A model generated the notes under the pieces. It was given only the letters and a program-made list of their open reading frames with translations, ran no database searches and was not told where the DNA came from. A stretch of DNA of 64,000 nucleotides from positions 432,133 to 496,132 of the forward strand of contig OZ026549.1 of the NCBI GenBank assembly GCA_964020155.1, read 5' to 3'. Shown in pieces: positions 25,060 through 36,508 of this stretch. How positions within the stretch are numbered: position 1 is the first letter of the stretch; each line of letters begins with the position of its first letter. The DNA is from Chondrilla cf. caribensis. Its lineage: Eukaryota > Porifera > Demospongiae > Chondrillida > Chondrillidae. A program made the position numbers and the translations under genes.

Positions 25060-28000
25060 ATGAGGAGCTTACCTATAGTCTGTAGTGTCCTACTGGTGTG
25101 TGGAGTGTTCACCACTAATGGAGAATCAGGTGAGGAACAGATGTAGTGTGTGTGTGAGGATTATACTGTGGACAGAGAATGGTAGACTGTGAGGTGTGGG
25201 AGAGTGGTAAGTGTGAGGAGAGGAGTGGTTGTGAGGGAGAGAAGGACTGGTTGTGAGGGTGAGAGGAGGACTGGTTGTGAGGGTGAGAGGAGGACTGGTT
25301 GTGAGGGTGAGAGGAGGACCAGTTGTGAGGGTGAGAGGAGTGGTTGTGAGGGAGAGAGAAGTGGTTGTGAGGGTGGTGAGTTTGAGATGTTGATGGCAAG
25401 TACTAACCATGTGATGAAGTGCTCTCCACAAACATGACCTACCTTGACATTTGAATTAGAACTGTTTAGCATATCCATCACAGGTATTGGTAAATGGATA
25501 TACTTTTATTCATACATGACAATCTTCCTTTTTATTATGATGTGTACTACAGGAAGCAAGTTGTCTGCTAACCTCTCCGTCCGCAGATCCTACTACTCCT
25601 AAAGTGGTGATTGATGGATACACAGTCAATTCAACCATCAACTCTACAGCTACTCTACCACTAGGAACAACTCTTATTCTAGTTTGTAGACTCAGTGGAA
25701 TACCACATGGAATACAGACTAACTATAACTGGACATGTCCAAATGGACCGTGTCAACAAACAGGATTTGCTGGGAGAAAGATCAACAACAATGTTATAGC
25801 CATCAACATAACCTCTACAAGAGATGGAGGGACATACACCTGTACTGTCACTGCTCAAGGAAGGGAAGATAGTCAACAGTTTCAACTGAAGGTTAATGGT
25901 CAGTGTTTGCAAGTGCATATTACTAGTACAGTGTATACATACCCATGGTGATACACTGGTCTACGTCATACTGTGTGCTTTAGGTGGTCAAGTTGTTCAC
26001 AGTTATGGGAGACTGATACTCAATGAGAGAGCCATCACTGACAAACAACAACTACAACCACCAAACAATGATAGTGGAGATGGGAAGATTGAGTGTAGAG
26101 TGAGCAGTGGAGAGGCTAGGTTATCATATCATGGACGCACTGTATCTACTGGCACTAGTGGAGATGTTCATCAGATCAGAAGTGGATCTAATGCTGCTGT
26201 AGTCATAAGAGATAGAGCTTTCAATAATTTTGTGAATTTGGAAGGTAGTTGTGCTGGTATCTACCACTACCTGTTCCTACCCAATGGTGAGTAGTGGGTG
26301 GAGTTAGCGTCAAGGTGCTGGCAAACTGTATGTCATATTTGAGGTAAACAGTGATTTGATAATCTCTGCACTATGTGGTAGGAACTGACACTATACTACC
26401 ACACACCATTAAACATCACACTGTATATGTAACATATATATATGTATCTAGTATTCTTTATTAGGTAACCTCCCTGATATCATTATAACTGGTACAACCA
26501 GTACTGATACCAGTATCACTGTGAACATTGGTACCATACCTAGTGGTATTGAGAGGGTTATCATCGGATATCACAGACTGGACCTTGGAGTACCAGTAGT
26601 AGGAGAGTATGGGAATAATCATAGGAGATCATCAAGAACATTCTCCTCACTAGTACCTGGTGCTAAGTACAGGATTACAGCATGGGGACTTGGTGGAGGT
26701 GGTGATAGAAGAAGGAGTCAGTCACCAGCTGTGAGGGAAGTTACTACAATGGAACAAAGTGAGTTGATGCAATGGTCAGTTAATTGGTCACATAAGCAGT
26801 GTGCACACATCACTAATCAGTGGATAAATGCCTACAACATCTCATACATGTACATCCTACACAGATCCATCTCCTCCAAGACACCTCACTATAACCAGAG
26901 TGTTTGATGATGGGATTGAACTAAACTGGATACCACCTGGAGAACCTAATGGAGACATACGACATTACATCATCAAATACACTACACAAAATGGAACACA
27001 ACAAGAGATCAACACTACAAACAACACCAACTACTACAACTTAACAGGACTAGAGATAGGACAGACCTACAACAACATCAGAGTGGTAGCTGTCAACTCA
27101 GCTGGAGGTGGGGGAGGAAGTCAACCTATAACATGTTCTGTACACTACTCAACAGTGGAGTGTACGAGTGAGTTAGGGTTGGAGTTACAGTAGAACCCCT
27201 CATATTTGGACAGTGTGGGACCAAGGATGCCTGTAACTATGAAACCAATAATTCATCAGATTTGTATAGCAACGAGGATAGAAAATATTTTATGCATCAC
27301 TATACATATGTACAGATACAATAATACCAGAAATATCAGTCATTACATATTCTTAGTTCTGAAATCAATTGAGGTATGGAGCAGTGATGTGCCTTTAAGT
27401 TTTTTTCCTTTTTTTTTCACTTGTCACTGTCACTGTTTTGTCTGTGTCCTAGTTTTCACAAGTAGCTAAAACTCAAGTATTGTATGTTATTGAAATGATG
27501 ACGACATCTCCCCCCCCCCCCCCAGTAAATCAAATTTAAAAACCAGTGAGGCTGCTGCCCACGCACCCGAATTACTCGAGCATCTTGTTTGGTTCAAAAG
27601 AACCTTCACTGAGGATATTAAGCTCCACGAAGCTATTGCGCTCAAACTCTAGGCCCAATTTTTAATTATCGGCATTTCAAAATGACCATCTTTTTCACAC
27701 AATATAAATTATCACCTAAATTCATAATCTCGTACCCACCCCCACATCCGTCTGCCACTAAATTTGGGTGGAAATGTGGGTCTGGGGACTATCTGCAAAG
27801 TCCTTGGTTTTGATCGCGCAATATCACATGTGTTCCGCATGACTAGCTTGGCTGACCTGGAATGGTTTGTTTGAAGCTGAAATGTTGGCACAGAGCAATA
27901 ATTGCTTTTTCTGCCCTGATACAACCCGAAAGGGACTGCACCACACTGTTGGTTCCCTCCTCCTCAACATCAATGTTTCTTCATTAATAATGATGTTATG

Positions 28001-29211
28001 GCTCAAATAACACCCAAATAAAATGGTGGGCGGACGTGGGGCTGGATACGAGACTAATAAATTCACTGTGTGGCTATGCATAGGAATGCATATTACATGT
28101 GTATATCTATATATGACAATAGTCACAAAAAGAAAAAGAAATTGCTAACACGTGAAAAACAATGCCAGTTTGATCAAGTTGTCTGTAACTATGGAGACCA
28201 GCTATGCAGGGTTCTACTGTATAGAGGATAATGTCTGAATACTAGTTACTATGACATCATGCATTATTAATTAGAATCACCAGATATACCCACACCATCT
28301 CCTACAACCAGCACACCATCCCCTACAACCAGTACAGCAAATGATGGTACTACTGTACCACAAAATACCACAGGTACATCTACATCATAATGTTAAACAT
28401 GTATTCCAACACTACAGGTACTCCAACACCACCAACACCAGCAACAGCAGCAACAGCAGCAATAGCAGGTGCAGTGGTGCCAGTTGTCGTCATAATCCTG
28501 ACAATACTGCTGGTAGTGGTCATGATAGTGGTGTTGGTGGTGAGACACAAGAAGATGCAAAATAGCAATGCAGATGCCTATGATAGAGTCTTGCACCACT
28601 TCGAACCAGGAGGAGACAACAACTTTCATAGAACTATAAACAGCGGTGTGGAAAACACATCTGAAGATGGAGATAATGACGGGTCTATAGTGGAAGATAA
28701 CAGAGGACCTATGTACGACGATGTTGAACAATCCACAAAAGAATCCAGGCGCACTTTTCCAATTCACCCTCGAGAACATGTCGGCACAGGAACACACACC
28801 ATCACCCAACCAGGTGGGAAGACTACAGGTTCACTATCTACAGGATATGATAACTCTTTTATTGACTCACAACAATATGATGCCATAGTCGTGCATACCA
28901 CCACCCAACCAGTAGGGAAGGCTACAGGTGTAGGGACAATTTCTGCAGAATATGATGTTGTGGACCACAGAGCTGACTCTCAACAATATGATGATGTACT
29001 CACACACACCATCACCCAACCAGGAGGGAAGACTGTCGGTCTAATACCAATGTCTGCAGGATATGAGGACTTGGACTCTGTTTGTGCCAACACTACAGCC
29101 ACAAAAACTGAACAGAGAACAAAGACATCATATACTGGACAAGTTGTCTATACTCTTCCTGACAAATCGAAGAAGAAAGGAAAGAAGCCGTTTATGCAGA
29201 AAAAGGAATGA
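25060..29211 (+). CDS. R5: class B Ig-Ig-FN3-FN3 receptor, long tyrosine-cassette tail
   Basis: Exons: 25060-25129 (signal peptide MRSLPIVCSVLLVCG), 25587-25898 (Ig1), 25984-26286 (Ig2), 26465-26758 (FN3-1), 26865-27167 (FN3-2), 28284-28373 (stalk ending TANDGTTVPQNTTG), 28418-29211 (membrane segment and tail); 721 residues. The membrane segment is uncharged (VIILTILLVVVMIVVLVV) and followed by RHKKMQ. The tail contains YDRV, MYDDV, QQYDAI, AEYDVV, QQYDDV and GYEDL, three TQPGG/TQPVG cassettes and a polybasic end (KSKKKGKKPF). Ig1 is entered at CCGCAG (25581-25586). A second candidate acceptor 30 bases upstream leads to a stop, unlike in R6 where it is used. The FN3-2-to-stalk intron carries a 1-kb inverted-repeat element. 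Confidence 0.85.
25205..25383 (+). repeat. Intron-1 minisatellite of R5
   Basis: About seven copies of the GGACTGGTTGTGAGGGTGAG unit between the signal-peptide exon and Ig1. Confidence 0.85.
27188..28219. mobile_element. Inverted-repeat element with TA target duplication in R5
   Basis: Ends are CAGTAGAACCCCT and AGGGTTCTACTG, inverted copies, flanked by TA on both sides, as expected of Tc1/mariner-type non-autonomous elements. R6 has a 416-bp version at the same intron position. The extra sequence (about 27365-28012) includes a second inverted pair, about 27716-27765 against 28010-28060. No transposase is seen. A poly-C tract lies near 27511-27524. Confidence 0.75.
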
Positions 29212-29337
29212 CTCCCACTGGAGTACCAACTTGAGAACCACTATCAAGCACTGAGACAAACAAAAGCAAACCTCTTACATACAATTGTACACAGCAGTGG
29301 ATGTAACCACAAAGTAGCAAATGAGCACTAATGTGTG

Positions 29338-29369
<32 letters not shown>

Positions 29370-29934
29370 CGTGCGTGTGTGTGTGTTGAATTACAAGCAC
29401 GTAACCATATTCATACACTTCATGTTGCTTTTGCTGTATTTTCCATTTTGGCTTCATGTGTATTAGCTGCATATTAACACATACATGAGCATGGCTGTAC
29501 CAGCAATATTTTAATATTATTATAATTATTATCAACTTCATATGTACACAGTGTACCACATGTACACAGTTCATGTACAAACTCCTCACAATGTAGTGAG
29601 GGACTACAGTATACAATATACACACACATCTCACACATGAGCTACACAACACAATGGGTCCACTCAATTGATCTGTACTGACCAGCAATACAGTCACACT
29701 AGGATCATCATAGTGGGGAGGTGTACAAATATGCCATACTACAGAGTAGTCTGGTAGGACCAACCATACAATGTATAAATGGACAAATACAAGTGTCATT
29801 CAACAAGGTCTTCACCGTGACCACAACCACACACCACACATGCTCAAATAATCTGAGATTTGATTGGTGTTTGAAGGGACCAGGTCCATCAGGACCACCA
29901 CCTGTATAACACCTCTAGTAGTACCCAGCTGTTA
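29212..29934 (+). repeat. Class B 3' flank, copy 2
   Basis: Close copy of 24025-24724 with a TG array at 29333-29388. No gene recognised. Confidence 0.75.
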
Positions 29935-30720
29935 CCCAGAGGGAGGTCACTACAAGGGGAGTTGTGGGGGAGGTCACTACAAGGGGAGTTGTGGGGGAGG
30001 TCACTACAAGGGGAGTTGTGGGGAGGTCACTACAAGGGGAGTTGTGGGGGAGGTCACTACGAGGGGAGTTGTGGGGGAGGTCACTACAAGGGGAGTTGTG
30101 GGGGAGGTCACTACAAGGGGAGTTGTGGGGGAGGTCACTACAAGGGGAGTTGTGGGGGAGGTCACTACAAGGGGAGTTGTGGGGGAGGTCACTACAAGGG
30201 GAGTTGTGGGGGAGGTCACTACAAGGGGAGTTGTGGGGGAGGTCACTACAAGGGGAGTTGTGGGGGAGGTCATTGCAAGGGGAGTTGTGGGGGAGATCAC
30301 TACAAGGGGAGTTGTGGGGGAGGTTACTGTAAGGGGAGTTGTGCATGGGGGAGATCACTACAAGGGGAGTTGTGGGGGAGGTCACTACAAGGGGAGTTGT
30401 GGGGAGGTCACTACAAGGGGAGTTGTGGGGGAGGTCAGTACAAGGGGAGTTGTGGGGGAGGTCACTACAAGGGGAGTTGTGGGGGAGGTCACTACAAGGG
30501 GAGTTGTGGGGGAGGTCACTACAAGGGGAGTTGTGGGGGAGGTCATTGCAAGGGGAGTTGTGGGGGAGATCACTACAAGGGGAGTTGTGGGGGAGGTTAC
30601 TGCAAGGGGAGTTGTGGGGGAGGTTACTACAAGGGGAGTTGTGGGGGAGGTCATTGCAAGGGGAGTTGTGGGGGAGGTCACTACAAGGGGAGTTGTGGGA
30701 GAGGTTATTGTGAGGTGGTA
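29935..30720 (+). repeat. 27-bp minisatellite upstream of R6 (about 29 copies)
   Basis: Array of the GGTCACTACAAGGGGAGTTG unit. The 27-bp period keeps every frame open, which produces long artefactual reading frames on both strands. The array ends about 200 bases before the R6 signal exon. Confidence 0.95.
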
Positions 30721-30922
30721 AAATAGGTTAATATTGAGGTGACAGAAACATTACAAGGCATATATCACAAACATATGCTTAAACCTACTGGTGGTTTACA
30801 ATTAAGGTTATCAGGTGATTCCAAGGTGAAAATAACATTCAATCGTTGTATACGCGCATTGGATAGGGTTCAGTTTCACTACAGACAGTACAGCTGAAAG
30901 TAGTAGTGGCCGATAGAGTGAG

Positions 30923-33900
30923 ATGAGGAGTTTACCTCTAGTCTGTAGTGTCCTACTGGTGTGTGGAGTGTTCACTACTAATGGAGAATCAGGTGAGGAT
31001 CAGATGTAGTGTGTGTGGACTATACTATAAACAGACAATGGTAGACTGTGAGGTGTGGGAGAGTGATAAGTGTGAGAAGAGGAGTGGTTGTGAGGGTGAG
31101 AGAACTGGTTGTGTGGGTGAGGAGGACTGGTTGTGTGGGTGAGGAGGACTGGTTGTGAGGGAGAGAGGAGGACTGGTTGTGAGGGAGAGGAGGACTGGTT
31201 GTGAGGGAGAGAGGAGTGGTTGTGAGGGTGGTGAGTTTGAGATGTTGAACTTTGTGATGGTGATGGCAAGTACTAACCATGTGATGAAGTGCTCTCCACA
31301 AACACAACCTACCTTGACATTTGAATTAGAACTGTTTAGCATGTCCATCACAGGTATTATATAAAAAAGGGCTAAATGCATAAACTTTTATTCATAAATG
31401 ACATCTTCCTTTTTTTTATGACGTGTACTACAGGGGGCAAGTTGTCTGCTATTGTGGTGATTGATGGATACACAGTCAATTCAACCCTCAACTCTCCAGC
31501 TACTCTACCACTAGGAACAACTGTCATTCTAGTTTGTAGAATCAGTGGAATACCACATGGACTACAGACTAACTATCACTGGACATGTCCAAATGGACCG
31601 TGTCAACAAACAGGATATGATGGGAGAAAGATCAACAACAATATTATAACCATCAACATAACCTCTACAAGTGATGGAGGGACATACATCTGTAATGTCA
31701 CTGCTCAAGGAAGGGAAGATAGTCAACGGTTCAAACTGAATGTTAATGGTCAGTGTTTGCAAGTGCATATTACTAGTACAGTGTGTACATACCCATGGTG
31801 ATACACTGGTCTACTTCGTACTGTGTACTTTAGGTGGGCAAGTTGTTCACAGTTATGGGAGACTGATACTCAATGAGAGAGTCATCACTGACAAACAACA
31901 ACTACAACCACCAAACAATGCTAGTGGAGATGGGAGGATTGAGTGTAGAGTGAGCAGTGGAGAGGCTAGGTTATCATATCATGGACGCACTGTAACAGTA
32001 GATGTTCATCAGATCAGAAGTGGATTTACTGCTACTTTAGTCATAAAAGATAGAGCTTTCAACAATTTTGTGAATTTTGAAGGGAATTGTGCTGGTATCT
32101 TCCACTATCTGTTCCTATCCAATGGTGAGTAGTGGGTGGAGTTAGGGTTGAGGTGCTGGCAAACTGTATGTCATATTGGAGGTAAACAGTCATTTGATAA
32201 TCTCTGCACTATGTGGTAGGAATTGACACTGTACTACCACACACCATTAAACATCACACTGCATATATAACATATATATGTATCTAGTATTCTTTATTAG
32301 GTACCCTCCCTGATGTCTCTATAACTGGTACAACCAGTAATGATACCAGTATCACTGTGAACATTGGTACCATACCTAGTGATTTTGAGAGGGTTATCAT
32401 TGGATATCACAGACTGGACCTTGGAGTACCAGTAGTAGGAGAGTATTGGAACGAAAGGAGCTCATCAAGAACATTCTCCTCACTAGTACCTGGTGCTAAG
32501 TACAGGATTACAGCATGGGGACTTGGTGGAGGTGGCGATCAAAGAAGGAGTCAGTCACCAGCTGTGAGGGAGTTTAATACAATGGAACAAAGTGAGTTGA
32601 TGCAATGGTCAGTTAATTGGTCACATAACCAGTGTGCATACATCACTAATCAGTGGATAAATGCCTACAACATCTCATACATGTACATCCCACACAGATC
32701 CATCTCCTCCAAGACACCTCACTAGAACTAGAGTGTTTGATGATGGGATTGAACTAAACTGGATACCACCTAGAGAACCTAATGGAGACATACGACATTA
32801 CATCATCAAATACACTACACAAGATGGAACACAACAAGAGATCAACACTACAAACAACATCAACTACTACAACTTAACAAGACTAGAGAGAGGACAGACC
32901 TACCACTTCATCACAGTGGTAGCTGTCAACTCAGCTGGAGGTGGGGGAGGAAGTCAACCTATAACATGTTATGTGCATAACTCAACAGTGGAGTGTACAA
33001 GTGAGTTAGAGTTGGAGGTACAGTAGAACCCCTCATATTTGGGCAGTGTGGGACCAAGGGGTGCCCGTAACTATGAAACCAACAATTCATCAGATTTGTA
33101 TAGCAATGAGGATAGAAAATAATTTATGCATCACTATACACATTTACAGATACAATAATACCAGAAATAACAGTCATTACATATTCTTAGTTCTTCAAGG
33201 ATTCAGATGTAGACCCTCTTTTTCACCCAAATAAAATGGTGGGTGGATGCGGGGCTGAGTACGAGACTAATAAATTCACTGTGTGGCTATGCATAGGAAT
33301 GCACATTACATGTATATATCTATCTATCTATAACAATATTCACAATAGGAAATAGAAATTACTAACACTTGAAAAACAATGCCAGTTTGATCAAGTTGTC
33401 TGTAACTATGGAGACCAGCTATGCAGGGTTCTACTGTACAGAGGATAATGTCTGAATACTAATTACTATGAACATCATGCATTATTAATTAGAATCACCA
33501 GATATACCCATAACATTTCCTACAACCAGCACACCATCTCCTACAACCAGCACACCAAATGATGGTACTACTGTATCACATGATACCACAGGTACATCTA
33601 CATCATAATGTTAAACATGTATTCCAACACTACAGGTACTCCAACACCAGCAACAGCAGCAACAACAGCAGCAACAACAACAGCAACAACAGCAACAACA
33701 GCAGCAACAACAACAGCAACAACAGCAGCAACAACAACAGCAACAACAGCAACAACAACAACAGCAACAACAGCAGCAATAGCAGGTGCAGTGGTGCCAG
33801 TTGTCGTCATAGTCCTGACAATACTGCTGGTAGTGATCATGATAGTGGTGTTGGTGGTGAGACACAAGAAGATGCAAAATAGCAAAGAGGATGCCTATGA

Positions 33901-34543
33901 TAGGGTTTTGTGCCACTTCGAACCAGGAGGAGACAACAACTTTCATAGAACTATAAACAGCGGTGTGGAAAACACATCTGAAGATGGAGATGATGACGGG
34001 TCTACAATGGAAGACAACAGAGGGCCTACATACGACGATGTTGAACAATCTACAAAAGAATCCAGGCACACTTTTGCATTTCACCCTCAACAACATGTCG
34101 GCACAGGAACACACACCATCACCCAACCAGGTGGGAAGACTACAGGTCTAGGTTCACTATCTACAGGATATGATAACTCTTTTATTGACTCACAACAATA
34201 TGATGCCATAGTCGTGCACACCACCACACAACCAGGAGGGAAGGCTACAGGTGTAGGGACAATTTCTGCAGAATATGATGTTGTGGACCACAGAACTGAC
34301 TCTCAACAATATGATGATGTACTCACACACACAATCACCCAACCAGGAGGGAGGACTGACGGTCTAATGCCGATATCTGCAGGATATGAGGACTTGGACT
34401 CTGTTTGTGCCAACACTACACCCACAATAACTGAACAGAGAACAACGGCTTCACGTATTGGAGAGGTTGTCTATACCCTTCCTGACAAATCGAAGAAGAA
34501 GAATAAGAAAGGAAAGAAACCATTTATGCAGAAAAAGATATGA
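30923..34543 (+). CDS. R6: class B receptor with expanded Thr/Ala juxtamembrane stalk
   Basis: Exons: 30923-30992 (signal peptide MRSLPLVCSVLLVCG), 31434-31748 (Ig1), 31834-32124 (Ig2), 32301-32591 (FN3-1), 32698-33000 (FN3-2), 33502-33591 (stalk), 33636-34543 (membrane and tail); 755 residues. Ig2 is four residues shorter than its paralogues (GRTVTVDVHQ instead of a TSG-containing loop). Ig1 starts from a different acceptor than R5 and reads GGKLSAIVVIDG. The last exon opens with a CAA/CAG-type repeat (33650-33780) translated as about 40 Thr and Ala residues before the uncharged membrane segment. The tail has three TQPGG cassettes with YDDV, YDNS, YDAI, YDVV, YDDV and YEDL, and a Lys-rich end. 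Confidence 0.85.
31078..31238 (+). repeat. Intron-1 minisatellite of R6
   Basis: About six copies of the GGACTGGTTGTGAGGG unit, including a GTGTGGGTGAGGA variant. Confidence 0.85.
33021..33436. mobile_element. Inverted-repeat element with TA target duplication in R6
   Basis: Same termini (CAGTAGAACCCCT / AGGGTTCTACTG) and same insertion point after the FN3-2 exon as in R5, so the insertion predates the R5-R6 duplication. It lacks most of the interior present in R5. Confidence 0.75.
33650..33780 (+). repeat. CAA/CAG-type triplet repeat inside the R6 coding exon
   Basis: The tract reads in frame as Thr (ACA) and Ala (GCA) codons, extending the extracellular juxtamembrane segment by about 30 residues over R5. 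Confidence 0.9.
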
Positions 34544-34659
34544 CTCCTACTGGAGTACTAACTTGAGAGATGTTATCAGGTATTAAAACAAACAAAAGCA
34601 AACTTCCTACGTACAATTGTACACAGCAGTGGATGTAACCACAAAGTAGCTAAATGAGC

Positions 34660-34758
<99 letters not shown>

Positions 34759-35924
34759 AAGCACGTAATACATTCATACACTTTATGTTGCTTTTGCTGT
34801 ATTTTCCATTTTGGCTTCATGTATTAGCTGCGTATTAACACATACATGAGCATGGCTGTACCAGCAATATTTTAATACTATTCTAATTATTTTCAATTTC
34901 ATATGTACACAGAATACCACATGTACATATTTCATGTACGAACGCCTCACAATGTAGCAAGGGACTACAGTATACAATATATACACACAGTACACTACAG
35001 TATACATTATATATACACACATCTCACACATAAACTACACAACACAATGGGTCCACTCAATTAATCTGTACTGACCAGCAATACAGTCACACTAGGATCA
35101 TCATAGTGGTGAGGTGTACAAATATGCAATACTACAGAGTACAGTATCCTTCAAAAAAAAAAAAGGGTAATCTTCTTTACCTTTTGTTCAGTTAACAGTA
35201 AACTGTTGACCGTTATCTGTTAACAGTTACCGGTAGTTTTCTCATTACGTAATCATTAAAATGTAACATTATTGCCAAATGACAGCTGCTAATTGCGTAA
35301 CTCATGAACAATCCGTGGAAGAGTCAGTAGACCCGATCGAGGATAACGAGAGATGCTCAAAAGTGCAAAAGACACAGCCCTTTTGTTACTCAAATACTTG
35401 CCTTCGATACTTTAAGTCATTCTTCTTCAACGATTAAGAATTTATAACGTACCATTGATGGTAATACGTTAACGGTTATCAGTTAACGGTTACCAGAAAT
35501 CAGTTAACTTTTAACTGATAAGCGTTAACTGTACCGTAGTCTGGTAGGACCAACCACACAATGTATAAATGGACAAATACAAGTGTCATTCAACAAGGTC
35601 TTCACCGTGACCACAACCACACACCACACATGCTCAAATAATCTGAGATTTGATTGGTGTTTGAAGGGACCAGGTCCATCAGGACCACCACCTGTATAAC
35701 ACCTCCAAATAAGGAGAACACACACTGCACTAACCTAAGAACAGACCCCATTTCAGGATCATGACCTGTGGTGCACATTCATGGCTTCAAAGCACCATTT
35801 TCTTTTGTAAACAAACTAATTGGAAGCCAGTTCAGTGCAGGTGGTGGAGATTTGGTGAGAGCAACTGATAAGACATCATGGGTGATTAGCTGAGGTGGGG
35901 ATGGAGCTAGTACCCAGCTGTTAG
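34544..35924 (+). repeat. Class B 3' flank, copy 3, with TG array and insertion
   Basis: Matches the flanks of R4 and R5, with a TG array at 34664-34755 and an insertion at about 35141-35538 (listed separately). It continues to the minisatellite upstream of R7. Confidence 0.7.
35141..35538. mobile_element. GTTAACGGTTA-rich insertion in the R6-R7 flank
   Basis: Paralogous flanks read CTACAGAGTAGTCTGG without interruption. Here about 400 bases are inserted after CAGAGTA. The interior is rich in imperfect palindromes of GTTAACGGTTA and ends TAACTGTACCGTA. It resembles the insertion in R9 (52926-53434) in motif content. No coding capacity. Confidence 0.6.
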
Positions 35925-36298
35925 CCAGAGGGTGGTTACTACAAGGGGAGTTGTGGGGGAGGTCACTACAAGGGGAGTTGTGAGGGAGGTCACTACAAGG
36001 GGAGTTGTGAGGGAGGTCACTACAAGGGGAGTTGTGGGGGAGGTTACTACAAGGGGAGTTGTGGGGGAGGTCACTACAAGGGGAGTTGTGGGGGAGGTCA
36101 CTACAAGGGGAGTTGTGGGGGAGGTCACTACAAGGGGAGTTGTGGGGGAGGTCACTACAAGGGGAGTTGTGGGGGAGGTCACTACAAGGGGAGTTGTGGG
36201 GGAGGTCACTACAAGGGGAGTTGTGGGGGAGGTCACTACAAGGGGAGTTGTGGGGGAGGTCACTACAAGGGGAGTTGTGGGGTGGTTACTGTGAGGGG
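35925..36298 (+). repeat. 27-bp minisatellite upstream of R7 (about 13 copies)
   Basis: Same GGTCACTACAAGGGGAGTTG unit, ending about 210 bases before the R7 signal exon. Confidence 0.95.
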
Positions 36299-36430
36299 GT
36301 GAAATAGGTTGATGCCATATTCAGGTGACAGAAACATTATAGGGCATATACCACAAACACATCCTAAACCTAACAGTGGGTCACATATCTGGGTTATCAG
36401 TAACCCAAAGTGAAAAAAGAATTCCAGTAA

Positions 36431-36470
36431 GTTATATAGGCACGCGCACTGGATAGGGTTCAGTGTCAGT
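36431..36470 (+). promoter_or_regulatory. Putative R7 core promoter
   Basis: TATATA at 36433-36438 is followed about 30 bases later by TCAGT (36466-36470) and then the ATG at 36509. R8 has the same layout. R5 and R6 have TGTATACGC at the TATA position. The block CACTGGATAGGGTTCAG is conserved in all four. Assigned from motif and conservation only. Confidence 0.45.
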
Positions 36471-36508
36471 ACAGAGAATACATCTGATACTAGTAGTAGT
36501 AGAGTGAG

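Noticed and set aside
29935..30720. CRISPR array
   Set aside because: Direct tandem minisatellite without unique spacers, in an intron-containing eukaryotic locus.
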